Assembly (NCBI GenBank): GCA_011109175.1
Contig: RDEW01000010.1
Location: 1,144,796-1,208,795 of the forward strand
Source: Dicyema japonicum
Taxonomy: Eukaryota > Dicyemida > Rhombozoa > Dicyemidae
Reading direction: 5' to 3'
DNA length: 64,000 nt
Shown: positions 1-10,963 of the stretch, piece after piece
Numbering within the stretch: the first letter of the stretch is position 1
Layout of the letters: every line of letters starts with the position of its first letter
Notes under the pieces: generated by a model
Seen by the model: the letters and a program-made list of their open reading frames with translations, nothing else
The model's database searches: none
Told to the model about the DNA's origin: nothing
Made by a program: the position numbers and the translations under genes

Positions 1-1
1 T

Positions 2-270
2 CTATGAGTACCGATCGAAAAAATAGTCAAAGAAGCAAAGATTTGGATATCGGGAGGTATGCTGGTCGGTCATATTGACTCAATGTCCTCATTTTGCGAT
101 CCTATGAGGATTTCTTCAACAAGATGATCTCTATGAATCTGATTGCATCTGATGAGCAAGTAATCTACTCCATGTACTCACGTGAGGGACTTGAAATTAT
201 GAAAAACGGCGTAAAGCTGAGTGTATTTCAATGCGGTTATTTCGGACTTTACAGACTTTCTCTAACATGA
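2..270 (+). CDS. 3' end of a gene, possibly HtrL/YibB-type glycosyltransferase-like protein
   Basis: The left edge cuts a gene. A reading frame runs to a TGA at 268-270 and encodes a peptide rich in the pattern FFNKMISMNLIASDEQVIYS, followed by about 30 residues. An upstream piece in another frame reads WISGGMLVGHIDSM; either a short intron or a frameshift near position 100 separates the two. A GG..GxH segment followed by a helical stretch ending in DEQ resembles the HtrL/YibB family of putative glycosyltransferases (DxQ near the end), but this rests on pattern memory only. The conserved N-terminal half is outside the window, so the identity is tentative. No promoter or start can be seen. Confidence 0.35.
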
Positions 271-1789
271 CTTCCAGGATTCCTGTCCGTAAATGATTCG
301 AAATTGTATTTTAACACTGTTAAACCATGTCTCTGTAAATTAGACGTTTTTTTGCAAAAATACGCGACTATGATAGAACTAAGGAGTTGGGTTAGTCAAC
401 AAGTTTTGAAAATGCTTTCAACAGTGATAGCCTACATGTGTTGTCTCTCTTACTGTTACTCTGCCAAAGAAGAGACATGTGGTGTCTTATATTAGTTGAT
501 CCGCTACACTGGTTTCCTCCTAACTTGAGTCACTATTGAGTTTGATTGCAGTAAAATTCTCTGTGTCTACTACCGAAATCATTATATTGGAATTTCAGTC
601 TAAAACAATTGGAATCGATTTATTGCCGTAAATTAAATTGGTTTTAGGTAATTAAATAAGAATGCTCTTCGATGAGATCAAGTGTAGTCATCTTAGGAAT
701 CTCCAGTGGATAACTACCGAGAGGAAATAAGGGTCCTTGAGGAAAGAACTATTCTGCCTTTTGAAAAACAGATATTTGTTTCTGCCTCTATGGGATCATT
801 GTGTGATCATTGTAAGAAAACTAAAAGACTGTCGATCATTTGCTACTCAGTGAGGCTGATTACTGAATTGCGGTCACAACAAAATAGCATCTCTTCTGAA
901 AATATGGAATCTGAAAAAGTTAAAGGACATTGTTTTGTCTACAACAGTGATTCTTAACTTTTTTAAGCCAGCGCCTTTTTTTGAAGCTTCAAAATTTCAG
1001 CGCCCACTTAAGATTTAATTTTATTTTTTTCAATTGCTGCGATTTTTTGTATGATGCTAATAGAACTTTTAAAGCATCTTGGAATTTTTTTTGTAAATAT
1101 TTGATTAATCATAAGACGATTTTCATAATTACATTTCAGATTAGAAAAATAATTTTTTTAAATGAAAGAAATTTTATTATAAAATGAATAAAAATTAAAT
1201 TAAGGCATCTGAATGGCCATGCTATTTCCGAGGAACGAAAGGAGGAAGTACCAGAGAATTTCGGAGGAGTATCTTTTTGTTCCATTCGCGTGGAAACGTC
1301 AGGAATCCTTGGCCCCAAACAGATGAGTTGGTTTCGTAAGATCGGACTGTAAAATTATATAAATTCAATTTCAAAGGGGAGAAGCCTATATTTTACGATG
1401 CACATGGAAAAATGCACATGTATGTTGTGCAATAAAATTATTTCATTACCTAAACGAAGAAATCTTCGTCGCATTTTAATTCATAACATCCCGATTTCAA
1501 CAATGATTTTCCTTTAAATTCCATTTTACGAAAAAAGAGAGTCGAACAATTAAAAAAAATTTTCCCAACATAAAACTTTGTAAAAATTATTAATTCGTCC
1601 AAATCTGCAACAATTGCATCGTTGCGTGTGACTCGCCTCCTCGCAAAACGCAAAAAAAACCTTTAATTGATGGTGATAATTTAAAATCATGTGTTTGGAA
1701 GCTGCTAATTCATTATTCTCCAATATTACCTATTTTCCAAATATTGAAGATGAATTCAAAACAACTTGTTAATAAAAATCATTTTCAAA
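271..1789. other. stretch without a recognisable gene
   Basis: AT-rich DNA with only short open frames. One 83-codon frame at 706-957 contains a CxxC pair (LCDHCKKTKR) but has no ATG near its start and matches nothing I recognise; I do not call it a gene. Two T-rich tracts lie near 1010-1200. Confidence 0.5.
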
Positions 1790-2062
1790 TCGGTTCAGAC
1801 ACCTGGAGCAGCTGCTTCGACTGCGGAGAACTTAAAAATCAAGAAATATTCTTGCCTCGGGGATCGCTATTGATTTACTCCTGTTGCGACCGAATCATCG
1901 GGAGCCGTTGGTCCAATGACGGCTGAGTTCTTGCGAGAACTCGGAGGATTGCTTGCCAGAAAGAAAAGGGATCAACGAGAAGGGTTATGGCTAAGACAAA
2001 AGATTGGAATAGCCATACTCCGAGGGAACTCGTTCGCAATCCACGCAGCAGGCTTCCTCAAC
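1790..2062 (+). mobile_element. LINE reverse-transcriptase C-terminal fragment
   Basis: One frame, interrupted by a stop near 1870, reads SSGAVGPMTAEFLRELGG and later LRQKIGIAILRGNSFAIH before a TGA at about 2060. A segment with the order 'TPVA.E..G..GP....FLRELG' then 'LRQ.I..AI.RGN' is the usual C-terminal tail of one group of non-LTR retrotransposon polymerases in marine invertebrates (established pattern). Only this tail is present, so it is a 5'-truncated dead copy. The clade cannot be assigned. Confidence 0.55.
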
Positions 2063-3535
2063 TGACATTTGTTTAATTGTTAAAAAAACTTATATTAATA
2101 AAAATAAAAAAAATAAAAATAATTGTCAAAGAATTTGCTGTGGTGGTACAAAATATAATAAACGAGTTTAATCACAGATTTGGCGATTTCAGGAAAATTA
2201 CTCTTCTATATACTTTCTTTGCCTCTCCGTTCATGGAAAGTGACATCGAAAATGTTTCAGAAGAATTAGAAAGATTTTGACGTTGATCCAAGAAAGATTC
2301 AAATAGAAATTATAGATCTAAATATGACATCATTTAAAAACCACATTCAAACGTCAACATGTGGAAGTTTATGTCTCCAGAAAAACGTGCCATTTTGATT
2401 GATGCGTATCAACGAATTGTTTCGTGCTTCGGAAGCACGTATTTATCCGAAACATCAGTTCGAGCATGAAAATGATAAAATCTCAATACAGGACCCTTTT
2501 AACAGATGACCACCTTGGGGACTGCATGAGAATAGCAATAAGCTCATATTTTTTAGAATTCGAAATAATTGCAAGAGAACTACAATGCCAAAAATCACAT
2601 TAAATTTTTTATTACAAAATAAAAATTCTCCCTTTTGACGTGTTTGTTTCTTGTTCTCCTTTTTTGTTAAATAAAATCTAATATTAAAAAATGTTATTAA
2701 AATACAAAAAAAATTATATAAGTCGATCGCCAGAAAATCGCTATATAAAAAGTGGAAAAGGTTGCCAACCCTGTCGTAGGGTATCACTCCAAACTTTATG
2801 TATCATCCGAATACATAAGTCGTTTTACTTTTTTATCACACATCTATAAAATGTTTTAACTCATGATCGAGCCTCTTTGGCCACGTGTTACGTCTAAATG
2901 ACCAGGTCTCCGAAAATGTCGCAATGGATCACTACTTCGCACACACAGGAGCCGGTTTCCGACGAAGGCCAAGAACGACACGTCGAACTATCTTGAACTA
3001 AGACCTATCGGCGGTTGGTGTGAGACTAACTTCGGCGGACGACCTGGACTACCTAAGAGAACTCCCCGTTAAGAACCACAAGTCTCTAATATCGACATAA
3101 AACGTTGATACATTGACTGAAACAGGAATTTAGTTTTGCAAAAAATGGGTTCATTTCTACTTCTACCAACGTGTGGAACTGGCGTGTAGTCGTCGCGAGT
3201 ACACCCCCATTGCAGGCAGGAAGATCATAGATGGATGATTCGGATGTGGAGACATGGCAATTGACTACTCTAAGAGTGGATTCTTAGCCTCACAAGAAGT
3301 CGATAGTGGACGGGTGTCTGAGGAAAGATCGTATGAATTTTGGAATTTATGCGTCACATTTATCATCACTCAAAACATAATTTCTTTATTGTGTTCAGGA
3401 CTAAGATTGAAGAACAGTTTCCACAATTGTGTAATTCGATCTCAATCTTGTACTTCCGACTTCATATCTTGTCGAAAGAGGATTCAGCTCACTTACTTCT
3501 TGAGAAGTTTCAAAATCACATTAAGCATTTGTTTC
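2063..3535. other. stretch without a recognisable gene
   Basis: No conserved protein signature on either strand. Low-complexity A-rich stretches at 2085-2130 and 2580-2740. The 110-codon frames at 2455-2787 (minus) and 3254-3586 (plus) have no recognisable domain and biased composition typical of chance frames in AT-rich DNA. Confidence 0.5.
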
Positions 3536-3539
3536 AAAA

Positions 3540-3840
3540 ATCACATTAATAATAATAACACCAGAGACCACGGTTATACAAACTAACTATTCATGTGATC
3601 CCAGCAAGCTCTAGCAGGGACCTCATCTTGGACCGATGCTCCTCCCTCGACCCCACACAAGCACGTATCGGTTGGGTGACTGGATCTTCGCAGTCATTAG
3701 TAAATGATTATTACATTTTTCAATAAAACTATTCGCTACCGAGCTAAATGCATAAATCAAGCTAATTCCTTGATTCCGACGAGTTCCAGCAGAACCCTCA
3801 TCCAAGCATAGTGATCCAGAGGACGTGGTCCGTGAGCTGT
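3540..3840 (-). mobile_element. LINE 3' end fragment (same family as the 2A-containing LINE)
   Basis: The minus strand shares about 150 bp with the plus strand at 55990-56150: the same coding tail, the same GGGATCAC(A/G)TGA.TAG end of the open frame, and the same 3' untranslated stretch with CCGTGGTCTCTGGTGTTAT (the complement is read at about 3553). Similar ends occur at 28375 and 61205. It is therefore a truncated LINE 3' end in inverted orientation. Its 5' side is degenerate and the insertion boundary is not clear. Confidence 0.65.
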
Positions 3841-3889
3841 GGTCTATTCCAGAACTTGTAGCAAAGAAGTGAAATTGTATATGTTGGAA

Positions 3890-3965
3890 TAAATAGATGG
3901 ATCGTTTTTAATTCCAGCCAGGCATTGGGCGTCCCTTAGTAAGGTGCATGCAAAAACGCCACCAG
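3890..3965 (-). repeat. SINE family B, 3' body fragment
   Basis: On the minus strand the motif GGGACGCCCAATGCCTGGCT matches the 3' half of the better preserved SINE B copies at 17385-17560 and 57135-57320 (GGGGACGCC / GAGACCCCAATGTCT). No tRNA-like head is present here. Confidence 0.4.
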
Positions 3966-4689
3966 AGAGAAGGAAAATAAAACCTGAATCAATTTGCCAA
4001 ATGGCACCGACGCCGTTGATTACTTTAGGTTTATTTATTTTTAAATATTGGATTTTATTTGGATAATTAATTAAATTAGCAGATTTTACTTGCAATTTAA
4101 TTAATAGGGGAAATAAAATATTAATTCAGGTTCTCGAGGCATGTCTCAATTAACGGTGTTGTGAAGCGCTCTCTTGAGGCGGCTAGATTCCAGTAATCTC
4201 TGGAACTGGTGGGCCTTTTCCATGTCGAGACTTTCAGGTTCCGCATTGAAAGCTTTGGAACAGCAATTCCAATTCTCGACGATCCCCAGTCACTTTGGAA
4301 ATCCTCGACTCCAGTGATCTCAAGTTATAACTATTTATTCCCACCGACGCAACTGACTCTGTGTTGGAGTTCATATAACAGTCGAAATCCTTGGAGCCAT
4401 CTGATTTCAAGGATGTCATGGCTTCTGAGTGTGTTCAAAGGTCCAAGACACTTGGGGAAAGACAAAGACTTCTCGTTTATCCCCGATTTGTCTCGACAGC
4501 CCTTGGTATTTCTCACCTAAGGACAGAAGAGGAGCATTATTTGACAGTTATCGAAATATGACGGAAGCCTGTAATGGACTATTGGAGGATGGATGATGAG
4601 ATCTCTGAATATCTATGGATTAACGTAAAAGAAACTGACATTTAAAATTTAGTTGTGGATGCATAAGCGGGGCACGTGGTTAAAGTTTT

Positions 4690-4755
4690 TTAATAACCCC
4701 AAATATATCTGAAAGAGATATTATCAACTTCCCTTGATCAGAGCGGGAATATCTT
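4690..4755 (+). repeat. dispersed repeat, copy 1 of 2
   Basis: A segment of about 55 bp (TTAATAACCCCAAATATATC onward, through CTGAAAGAGAT and the TTCCC..G.TC.GAG.G end) recurs at about 18790-18855 in the same orientation with scattered substitutions. No coding content. Probably the remnant of an unnamed non-autonomous element. Confidence 0.5.
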
Positions 4756-4804
4756 TTTCAACCATCACCACCCTTCTAAGTATCCACCATTGTGGGATCC
4801 CTTC

Positions 4805-4885
4805 CAATGGAATTAGGAAGAGATTGGTACTTTTTAGATGCCGACCAGACATTGGGCGTTTCCTAAAAAGATGGTTCACGTGGTT
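4805..4885 (-). repeat. SINE family B, 3' body fragment
   Basis: The minus strand carries AAACGCCCAATGTCTGGTC, matching the same 3' body segment as the copies near 8900, 17520 and 57270. The tRNA-like head is missing. Confidence 0.45.
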
Positions 4886-5044
4886 GTAGTCAAGAATTGG
4901 AATTGCTATTTTAAAAGGTTACGAGACCGCCGTAGCTAAAGAAGAAACTCACGATAATTAAAAAGAATGAATAACCAATTCAAAAAATTAAAACTTAGAT
5001 TTTTATTCATTTTAAAAAATAAATAAATTAATTTAAAATAAAAA

Positions 5045-5745
5045 AAGTATGACTTGCTTGCAAACGAGATGGGCAGATGTTTGTTTGCAGGGCATCGTTA
5101 TTACAATAGTAATGACGTGGGAAGGAATTGCAACAAAGTACCACGAGGGTTATCCGAAACAGTTTTTTATAACACGATTTGGTGGATGTGGAACAAAGGA
5201 CTTTACTGTATAACAATTACGCATTCTTCGAGGCTAAATCCACGTGGTATTCAATTTCAAAACATATCGGGATTTACATGGGAATTATGAGAGTAATTCC
5301 TGATCAGTCTCGTACTTTAAGGGTTAATTACTGGGAATTAAGTGTAGACATTACTTTGTACTTTCTACTCAAAAATCTCAACATTATACACTAAAGTCTC
5401 TCGAATCCGCCAACTTCGGGGATCGGAAAAATCTGGCGGATTCGAGAGACTTTACTGACTTAAGGAATTGCAACAAAGCAAGGTTTATCTAATACAGTTG
5501 GGGGTAGATAGGAAGCTCCAGGCCTATCTATAATCAACTGTAATAAAGCGGACCCTAGAGAGCCTGACACTGGAGTTTAGGAGGCAGAGCCCGGAGATGC
5601 CATATGGGCAGATTGGACCAGGCGCTCTCGGAGTTGTTTCAGCAACCAGAATCGAACCTGCCTGAGCAGACTGGCGAACAGCAGGCGAGGAAGGCTGTTG
5701 ATTATTAAATTAACTTTTTTATTGTTGGTTAAATAAAGTGGGTTG
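5045..5745 (+). mobile_element. 3' end of an RLE-type LINE, interrupted by about 300 bp
   Basis: 5060-5160 and 5461-5745 match the coding tail and 3' end of the minus-strand element at 19735-21905, from the segment encoding NEMGQ..G through the CTGCCTGAG(G/C)AGGCTGGC end and the TTTTTTATTGTT 3' tail. Between them sits a segment of about 300 bp absent from the other copy. The target-like stretch GGAATTGCAACAAAG appears on both sides of it (about 5130 and 5464). The inserted segment ends in a perfect inverted repeat (5392-5454). The LINE copy itself is a 5'-truncated, non-functional tail. Confidence 0.75.
5392..5454. repeat. perfect 21-bp inverted repeat with 21-nt spacer
   Basis: 5392-5412 is the exact reverse complement of 5434-5454 (arm TAAAGTCTCTCGAATCCGCC plus one A). 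The 21-nt spacer is at 5413-5433. RNA or single-stranded DNA would fold into a strong hairpin. It lies at the 3' side of the roughly 300-bp insertion in the LINE tail. Confidence 0.9.
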
Positions 5746-7799
5746 TATAAAGTGAAGTTGTTTTGTTCAATTATTTTTGGTCATAAAAGTCTCTTATTGG
5801 GGGAGCATAGATACTAGCGGATAGATTATATTAGGTTCTCATAGTTTCCGTAGAAAAGTTCGGACAATTTGGGGGAACGAGACTTGAACCCCAATCCTAC
5901 GTACATTCGACACTTTTTGTGTTCAGAACTTAGGGCTTACGATGTCTCCTGAGTCTGTCGCCGTGCCCACTGGAAGAAAAAAGACATAGGTTTTTATCAT
6001 GTAACAGAAGTAAGTCACCACCTACGCTCTGACCACGTGGATAACTGGTTGGATGATGTTCTTAATCTTTCAATATCTATGAAGCGTCATGTGATCCATC
6101 TGTCTAAGAACGCCCAGTGGCTGGATCCCACTCTTCCCTACTCCACTGGATGGAAGGTGATTAATTGGATGATGTTCCTTTATTGTTCGAAATGTCTTCA
6201 TCTTCTAGATGGATTAACCCCCTGTTCCATTTTTCGTGGATAGAAAAAATTATAGACTCGGGAGACATTGGAAAGTGAATACACAATCTTACAGAAGAGG
6301 GATTGCTAGGTCAGGCTATTGTCCAAGAGTCAGAGTTTCTTCTACTTTTAAATATCGAGACCGAATCTGAGAGAGGTAGTTTTCTACATCGAAAAAAATT
6401 TAAGTAATTTCACTCAGCAAAAAATTAAATTATTCAAAAAACTAAGACTAAACTAACTAAAAAGTTTTTACTAAAAAAGAATTGTATGCAGCAACGTCTG
6501 GGTTCAATTCTCCTCATGCTAAATTGGAGGAAAGTTCTTTTCAGTCAAAGCTGGAGGCTATCAGAATTGAAAACGTATTTTTTGTGACGAGTTGTAATGC
6601 GCTCAATTAGTCAGCTCCTTTCTCTCAATCCTTTTTCCTCTAACAGTTCAGAAGGACATGTGATCTGTTCACAATGACCCTGATGTTTTGATGCCGACTA
6701 GTTCAAAAATGATCTGTTCACCAAAGGATTCCTATTTCTTTAGGGTCTCGTTCCTTTCCGAGGATGATGCTGGGGGATCTGTCATTGCAAAGTTGAAGGA
6801 GAGAGGCCATCAAAGGTGAGGTCGCAGACTAGGTATCTCTCACTTCCCATGGGAAGAGAGTTGTCCTGGCAGGTCAAATGTTGACTGAGGACAGTTCGAG
6901 AGGCTCCAACTGAATCTGGAATCCGGCGGTCTCCAGTCCCCATAAATAAGTCCGTTGATTCTCTGTGGTTTGAACTCCTTCAAACGCTCTTCCACCAATA
7001 ATTCGCCACATTAAAGCGGCTCCACCAATATTGACTCTTAAATCTTGAACATCCTAACTTAGGAAAACAAAAATCACAAATTTATCCTCAAACAACCAAA
7101 AAGACCATAAATTGAGAGAAAACAGATTATTTCAGAAAATGGGACAACTCATAGCAATTAATAGAAAAATCCAACGATCTTTCCACCGACTTTGTTCTTC
7201 CTCGCATACCCGTGTTCAATGACTCCCTTGGAAGTGGTAAATATAACGTGTCTAAAGATAAGAGACCACACAAAACCCGAACTGACGAGATGGCAGTAAA
7301 TTGGTGGTCCACTTCTCAATGTCTACGTGAGCTACGTCAAAACGTGGCTTAATAACTCCACACTAAAGCATAAATTTGAATTCTACTCGATTGATCCTCC
7401 CAATGAGATTGACGACGATCTTGTTAGAGCCATTGGCGACCACCAACTCAAAACTGGAGATGTACACTATAAATTAGATGTCAAATCCTACGATATTTCT
7501 GCATCATCCTCAGAAACTGGATTATCATTTTTGAAGCAGGGATAATGACCTGCCTCTTTCCTTTTCGTTCAGCGTTGGTAACACATTTAAGAGCATCAGC
7601 AAGAGGATCGTTACGAGTCATTAAAATACTAAAAAATCAAACTAAATTAAGACCACAACTAGGCTTGACAAAAACGTGTAAATTTAAAATTTTAAAATAT
7701 TATTATTTATTTTACCAAATAACATATTTAATTAAATTTATTATTAAAATTTTGGATTTCACCATTTTCTAATTCTAATGCACACAGATCGATATTATG
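5746..7799. other. repeat-rich stretch without a recognisable gene
   Basis: Contains a minus-strand tRNA-like B box around 5870-5890 (GGGGTTCAAGTCTCG on that strand), a plus-strand B-box-like TGGGTTCAATTCTCCT near 6507, and a SINE C fragment at about 6065-6140. An open frame of 72 codons at 7327-7545 (GTG start, plus) has no recognisable domain. Nothing else can be supported. Confidence 0.45.
6065..6140 (+). repeat. SINE family C, 3' body fragment
   Basis: GTGATCCATCTGTCTAAGAA followed by CGCCCAGTG corresponds to the core seen in the other family C copies (GATCC.CCTGTCTCAGG then GGCGCCC) at 39385, 46885, 57865 and 61285. Confidence 0.4.
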
Positions 7800-8046
7800 G
7801 AATAAAATAGAGACTGTATGGGCACGCGCTTACAATGGAAATAAACGCCTCTGAACAACTACTTTAACAATGAGAACAACATCGTTCAGAGGAAGGCCTA
7901 GAATCACTCTCCCTGTGGCTCGTAACAAGGATCTTAATAGAATTGGAAGAAAACTTAAATGTGCGGAAGACCTAGAAGATCTACGAACAGATGCCCACAG
8001 CAGAAGCCCATGGAGACGCTTAGTGAACAAAATTCGAAACTTGTAG
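7800..8046 (+). mobile_element. LINE polymerase C-terminal fragment
   Basis: A plus-strand frame from about 7877 to the TAG at 8044-8046 reads RGRPRITLPVARNKDLNRIG and ends RSPWRRLVNKIRNL. The order RGRP(R/K)..W...../DL.....ED...DR..WR is the standard C-terminal end of several non-LTR retrotransposon polymerases (established pattern). No RT core remains. An in-frame stop upstream shows decay. Confidence 0.5.
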
Positions 8047-8869
8047 CACAAACGGGACCTTAGTTAATATAACGCTCATTGGTTCTGTGAAAGTGCTTTA
8101 TAATAATTCATCCTACGCTCTGATGCCGTCGCTTAATACTCCTTTTGGGAGGTAGTTAGTTCCAGTATAGCATTAAAGACTTTCTCACACTCCATTGGAT
8201 CATTTTTGAATGGGTACGAAAAGCTGTGGTTCTGGATGGACGTGTCTCTCCCTCTGCGACCATGAAAACTATAGCTCTTAATTAGGCGATAACTGTTAAT
8301 TTCTTTCATTCCTACGTTTGTAGTTGAATACAAGTTCTTACAGCGCGCAGGTTTATACGGAAGAATACTTTTCTTATGCGATTCTTGAGCGACTCAGGTT
8401 TGCGTATTTTACAATGAGAACACTGACCTTATATTGAGAACAGGTCTTTTGCCTGCGGAAGTTAAATCTCGAAAAAAGGACGTCCTTTATTTCGATGCGA
8501 GCCATCGTCACTACCTAATGTACGGTATCGATGGCTGGCATTTCTCTCCTCTCGTTTTGGGGAAATGGCAGCTGTTTGTCCTCGGAAGAGGCAGAAACCA
8601 TTGCGTTGTTCTGACGATTGATTCGATTGTTTCTACAAACTTTATAGCCCTGAGATCGAATACTAGAGACGTTTCCACCGAAATCAGTCCGTCAGCCCCT
8701 AAATATCTTTTGTTCTGGAAGCCATGCATCCGAGGTGTCCACGCATGCATAATCCGATGACAGACACTTCTTAAGGTATATCCAGTCCCCATGGAGGGAT
8801 TGGAACGCATCCTATCCAAGCATTACGTCCATCTATATTCGCCATTGTGAGGACCCCTCCAGAGAAGTA

Positions 8870-9060
8870 AAAAAGAGATAGATCCTTCTTAGATGTCTGG
8901 CAGGGACTGGACGTCTCCTGAGAAAAGTGGATCAACTGATGAATCAGGTTTTGTTAAAAGCATAAAGCAGAACGGAATCCTTCTACCAAGTAGACAGTAA
9001 AGTGGGAATCGAACATACAGCTAATCTCGACAGCACTGGAAAAAGATAAATATAGAACGT
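8870..9060 (-). repeat. tRNA-derived SINE, family B (copy with head and body)
   Basis: Read on the minus strand, a pol III B-box-like TGTTCGATTCCCAC near 9010 is followed by TGTCTACTTGGTAGAAGGAT and, further on, TCAGGAGACGTCCAGTCCCT. The same order (B box, CTACTTGG.CGAAGGATTTCC, then GAGGCGTCATTGGA..CACC and GGAGACGCC) is seen at 57135-57320 and 17385-17560. The A-box half is weak. Confidence 0.5.
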
Positions 9061-9124
9061 GGAGACCCTTAATAAGAATAGTCACTCAGCCACAAGAAGA
9101 CCTTAATACCGAGGAAGAGAGGAC

Positions 9125-9240
9125 TTCGGTAAGAATAGTCAAAAGAATGGTCGAATTCTTCTACCAGGTAAACAGCGACATGGGAATTGAACCAAAAATT
9201 AATCCTGATTCGATCGACTGACTAACCAGTAAGCTACATA
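9125..9240 (-). repeat. tRNA-derived SINE head, family B
   Basis: The minus strand contains an A-box-like TAGCTTACTGG near 9230 and a B-box-like GGTTCAATTCCC near 9190, then TACCTGGTAGAAGAATTCG like the body of the neighbouring copy. The two SINEs lie in tandem in the same orientation. Confidence 0.5.
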
Positions 9241-9348
9241 GGAACTTAAATAAAGAAAAATTACCACGAAGCTGCCAAAAAATATTAATTAATTTATGGT
9301 TTAAATTAAAAGTTATTTTAATAAAAATTATATTTTACATATAAAATA

Positions 9349-10798
9349 CTAAAAATCCAGGGATTCATTATCATAATGCCAGGCAAGTCCAGTCTTCCCT
9401 TCTTTCATAATAGCGGCTTCCTGCGGTTCCTTAGGGATCTCCAGACCCTTCCACGAACGCTTAACCAGGAAATCAGCTAAACTTATCAAAAGTAAAAACC
9501 AGCAGAATATATGTCAACCTCTCCATTATACCTCACTGATATGTCCTTATGTGATTTTACAAGAGGAGTGCAATCAAGCTCAGTCTCATTAGATCTTGTA
9601 ACATCAGAAGTCTGCAGATATTGGCAATAATCGAGATTTATGGAAGCATTGTGGTTAACATCAGGTTCTAAGGCAAGGAAGAGCTCATGCGGAGTTATTA
9701 TAGGACGAAAGTAATCTCTATCGTCGATCAAAGAGCTCAAAGGGCAAGCCAACAACACAAACATCTCAATCTAAATTTTAAATAAAAAATATTTAAAAAT
9801 TATTAATTTTAAAAATATAATCTCAAAAATTTAAAAAAACCTCAAGAAAATTTGCCAGTTTGTAGGGCGTTAATTTTCCGACGACAAAAGTATAAGACTT
9901 CTTCCCAGCACGTGCAATGACGTCACGGAGTTGTGAGACAATAGCTCGATTTTCCTGAAGGCTTAGCGTCCCGACGACAATCCCAAATAGGCTCACCTCC
10001 TGTGAGGCCTTATAAACATAGGTGTATCGCTTCATCAAAAGCGCTCTCGAGTCGAAAATCTTCTCTTCTTGGGTAGGATTGAGCCAAGTCAATGAGGACT
10101 CCGAAAATCGCATGGCAAAACAGGCAGCCAAAGATTCGTGCTCTCCAATATATAAGAAGTCCCCGGTGTCCAGGACCTCTTTAGAGACGTGAAAACTCCG
10201 TCCAAAGACGGCGAACTCGCACCTGTCATTCCGTTCATTTTCGAACTCGTCCCAATAATTTACAGGAAGCTGAATACTGCCAGCAAACACGTGCCGTCCG
10301 CAAGAGTGAATCATCTTAATAACCTCATCTAAGGATCACTTCAAGAAGGTTCAACCGAGGTGGGAAGTGAAGGCTGGGTCGGTGAAAACAAAAACAGGAC
10401 GGTCTGACCTTTCTGGGAAATTCCTCGTAAAAATTTCCCGGCAATGGTGAACATCAAGATCCTTCCTTCCATAAACCAGGAACGTGGGTACGCACGTGCA
10501 CTTGGAAAAGCATGCAAAACCAAAGTGCACAATCGCATCAGCGGAGAAATGTTTAGCGGCGACATTGTCAACACAACAACTAAGAGTGATCCCACGTTAG
10601 TACCTTCCGTATAAAGTGTCTCCCAAGATACAGACGGTTGCACTTGTTGAATTTTGAATTTCCAAAGCGATTTCTGATGAGTTTACGAGTTGACTGTCCT
10701 CGAATTGCAATGCAACCTATCTCATATAAATATTGGACAACTCGCTCAAAGTTATTTAAGTTAATCCACGTTACAGCTTTCGCGACACCACTAAACAT
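9349..10798 (-). CDS. DPH2: Dph2, diphthamide biosynthesis subunit 2
   Basis: Dph2 partners with Dph1 in the first step of diphthamide synthesis on elongation factor 2, where a radical 3-amino-3-carboxypropyl group is added in the cytosol. Read on the minus strand: a start ATG at 10796-10798; a segment SATVCILGDTLYGS; then CCVDNVAAKHFSADAIVHFG and ACFSKC; after an intron DEVIKMIHSCGRHVFAGSIQ; then KLTPYKLANFLE, FVLLACPLSSLIDDRDYF and a C-terminal RSWKGLEIPKEP. The three regions that carry the iron-sulfur cysteines in the family (YG.CCVD, H.G.AC, LLACP) are all present. Introns seen include 24 nt (10580-10603), 27 nt, about 69 nt and 23 nt. The N-terminal join near 10725 is uncertain: either a 22-nt intron or a frame slip. 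It is divergent from MUT with about 165 bp between starts. Confidence 0.9.
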
Positions 10799-10963
10799 GA
10801 TAACGAGTTATTTTTGTATAAATAAAATTTATTTGAATTATCAAATTTTAATAATTTAAATAAAATACTTATAATATTAATCGTTATTGTTTATTTATGC
10901 TTCGGACATTGAACTCGCAAAAAGTGCAATTCTAATAATTTCAAGATTTTGTCTAGTAGCCAC
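10799..10963. promoter_or_regulatory. bidirectional promoter region between DPH2 and MUT
   Basis: About 165 bp separate the two divergent start codons. The first 90 bp are almost pure A/T. No motif can be assigned with certainty. The position implies a shared or back-to-back promoter (inference). Confidence 0.45.

Noticed and set aside
2455..2787. 110-codon minus-strand frame with membrane-like stretches
   Set aside because: Phe/Leu-rich composition follows from A/T-rich DNA, with no ATG context, domain or splice-consistent neighbours.
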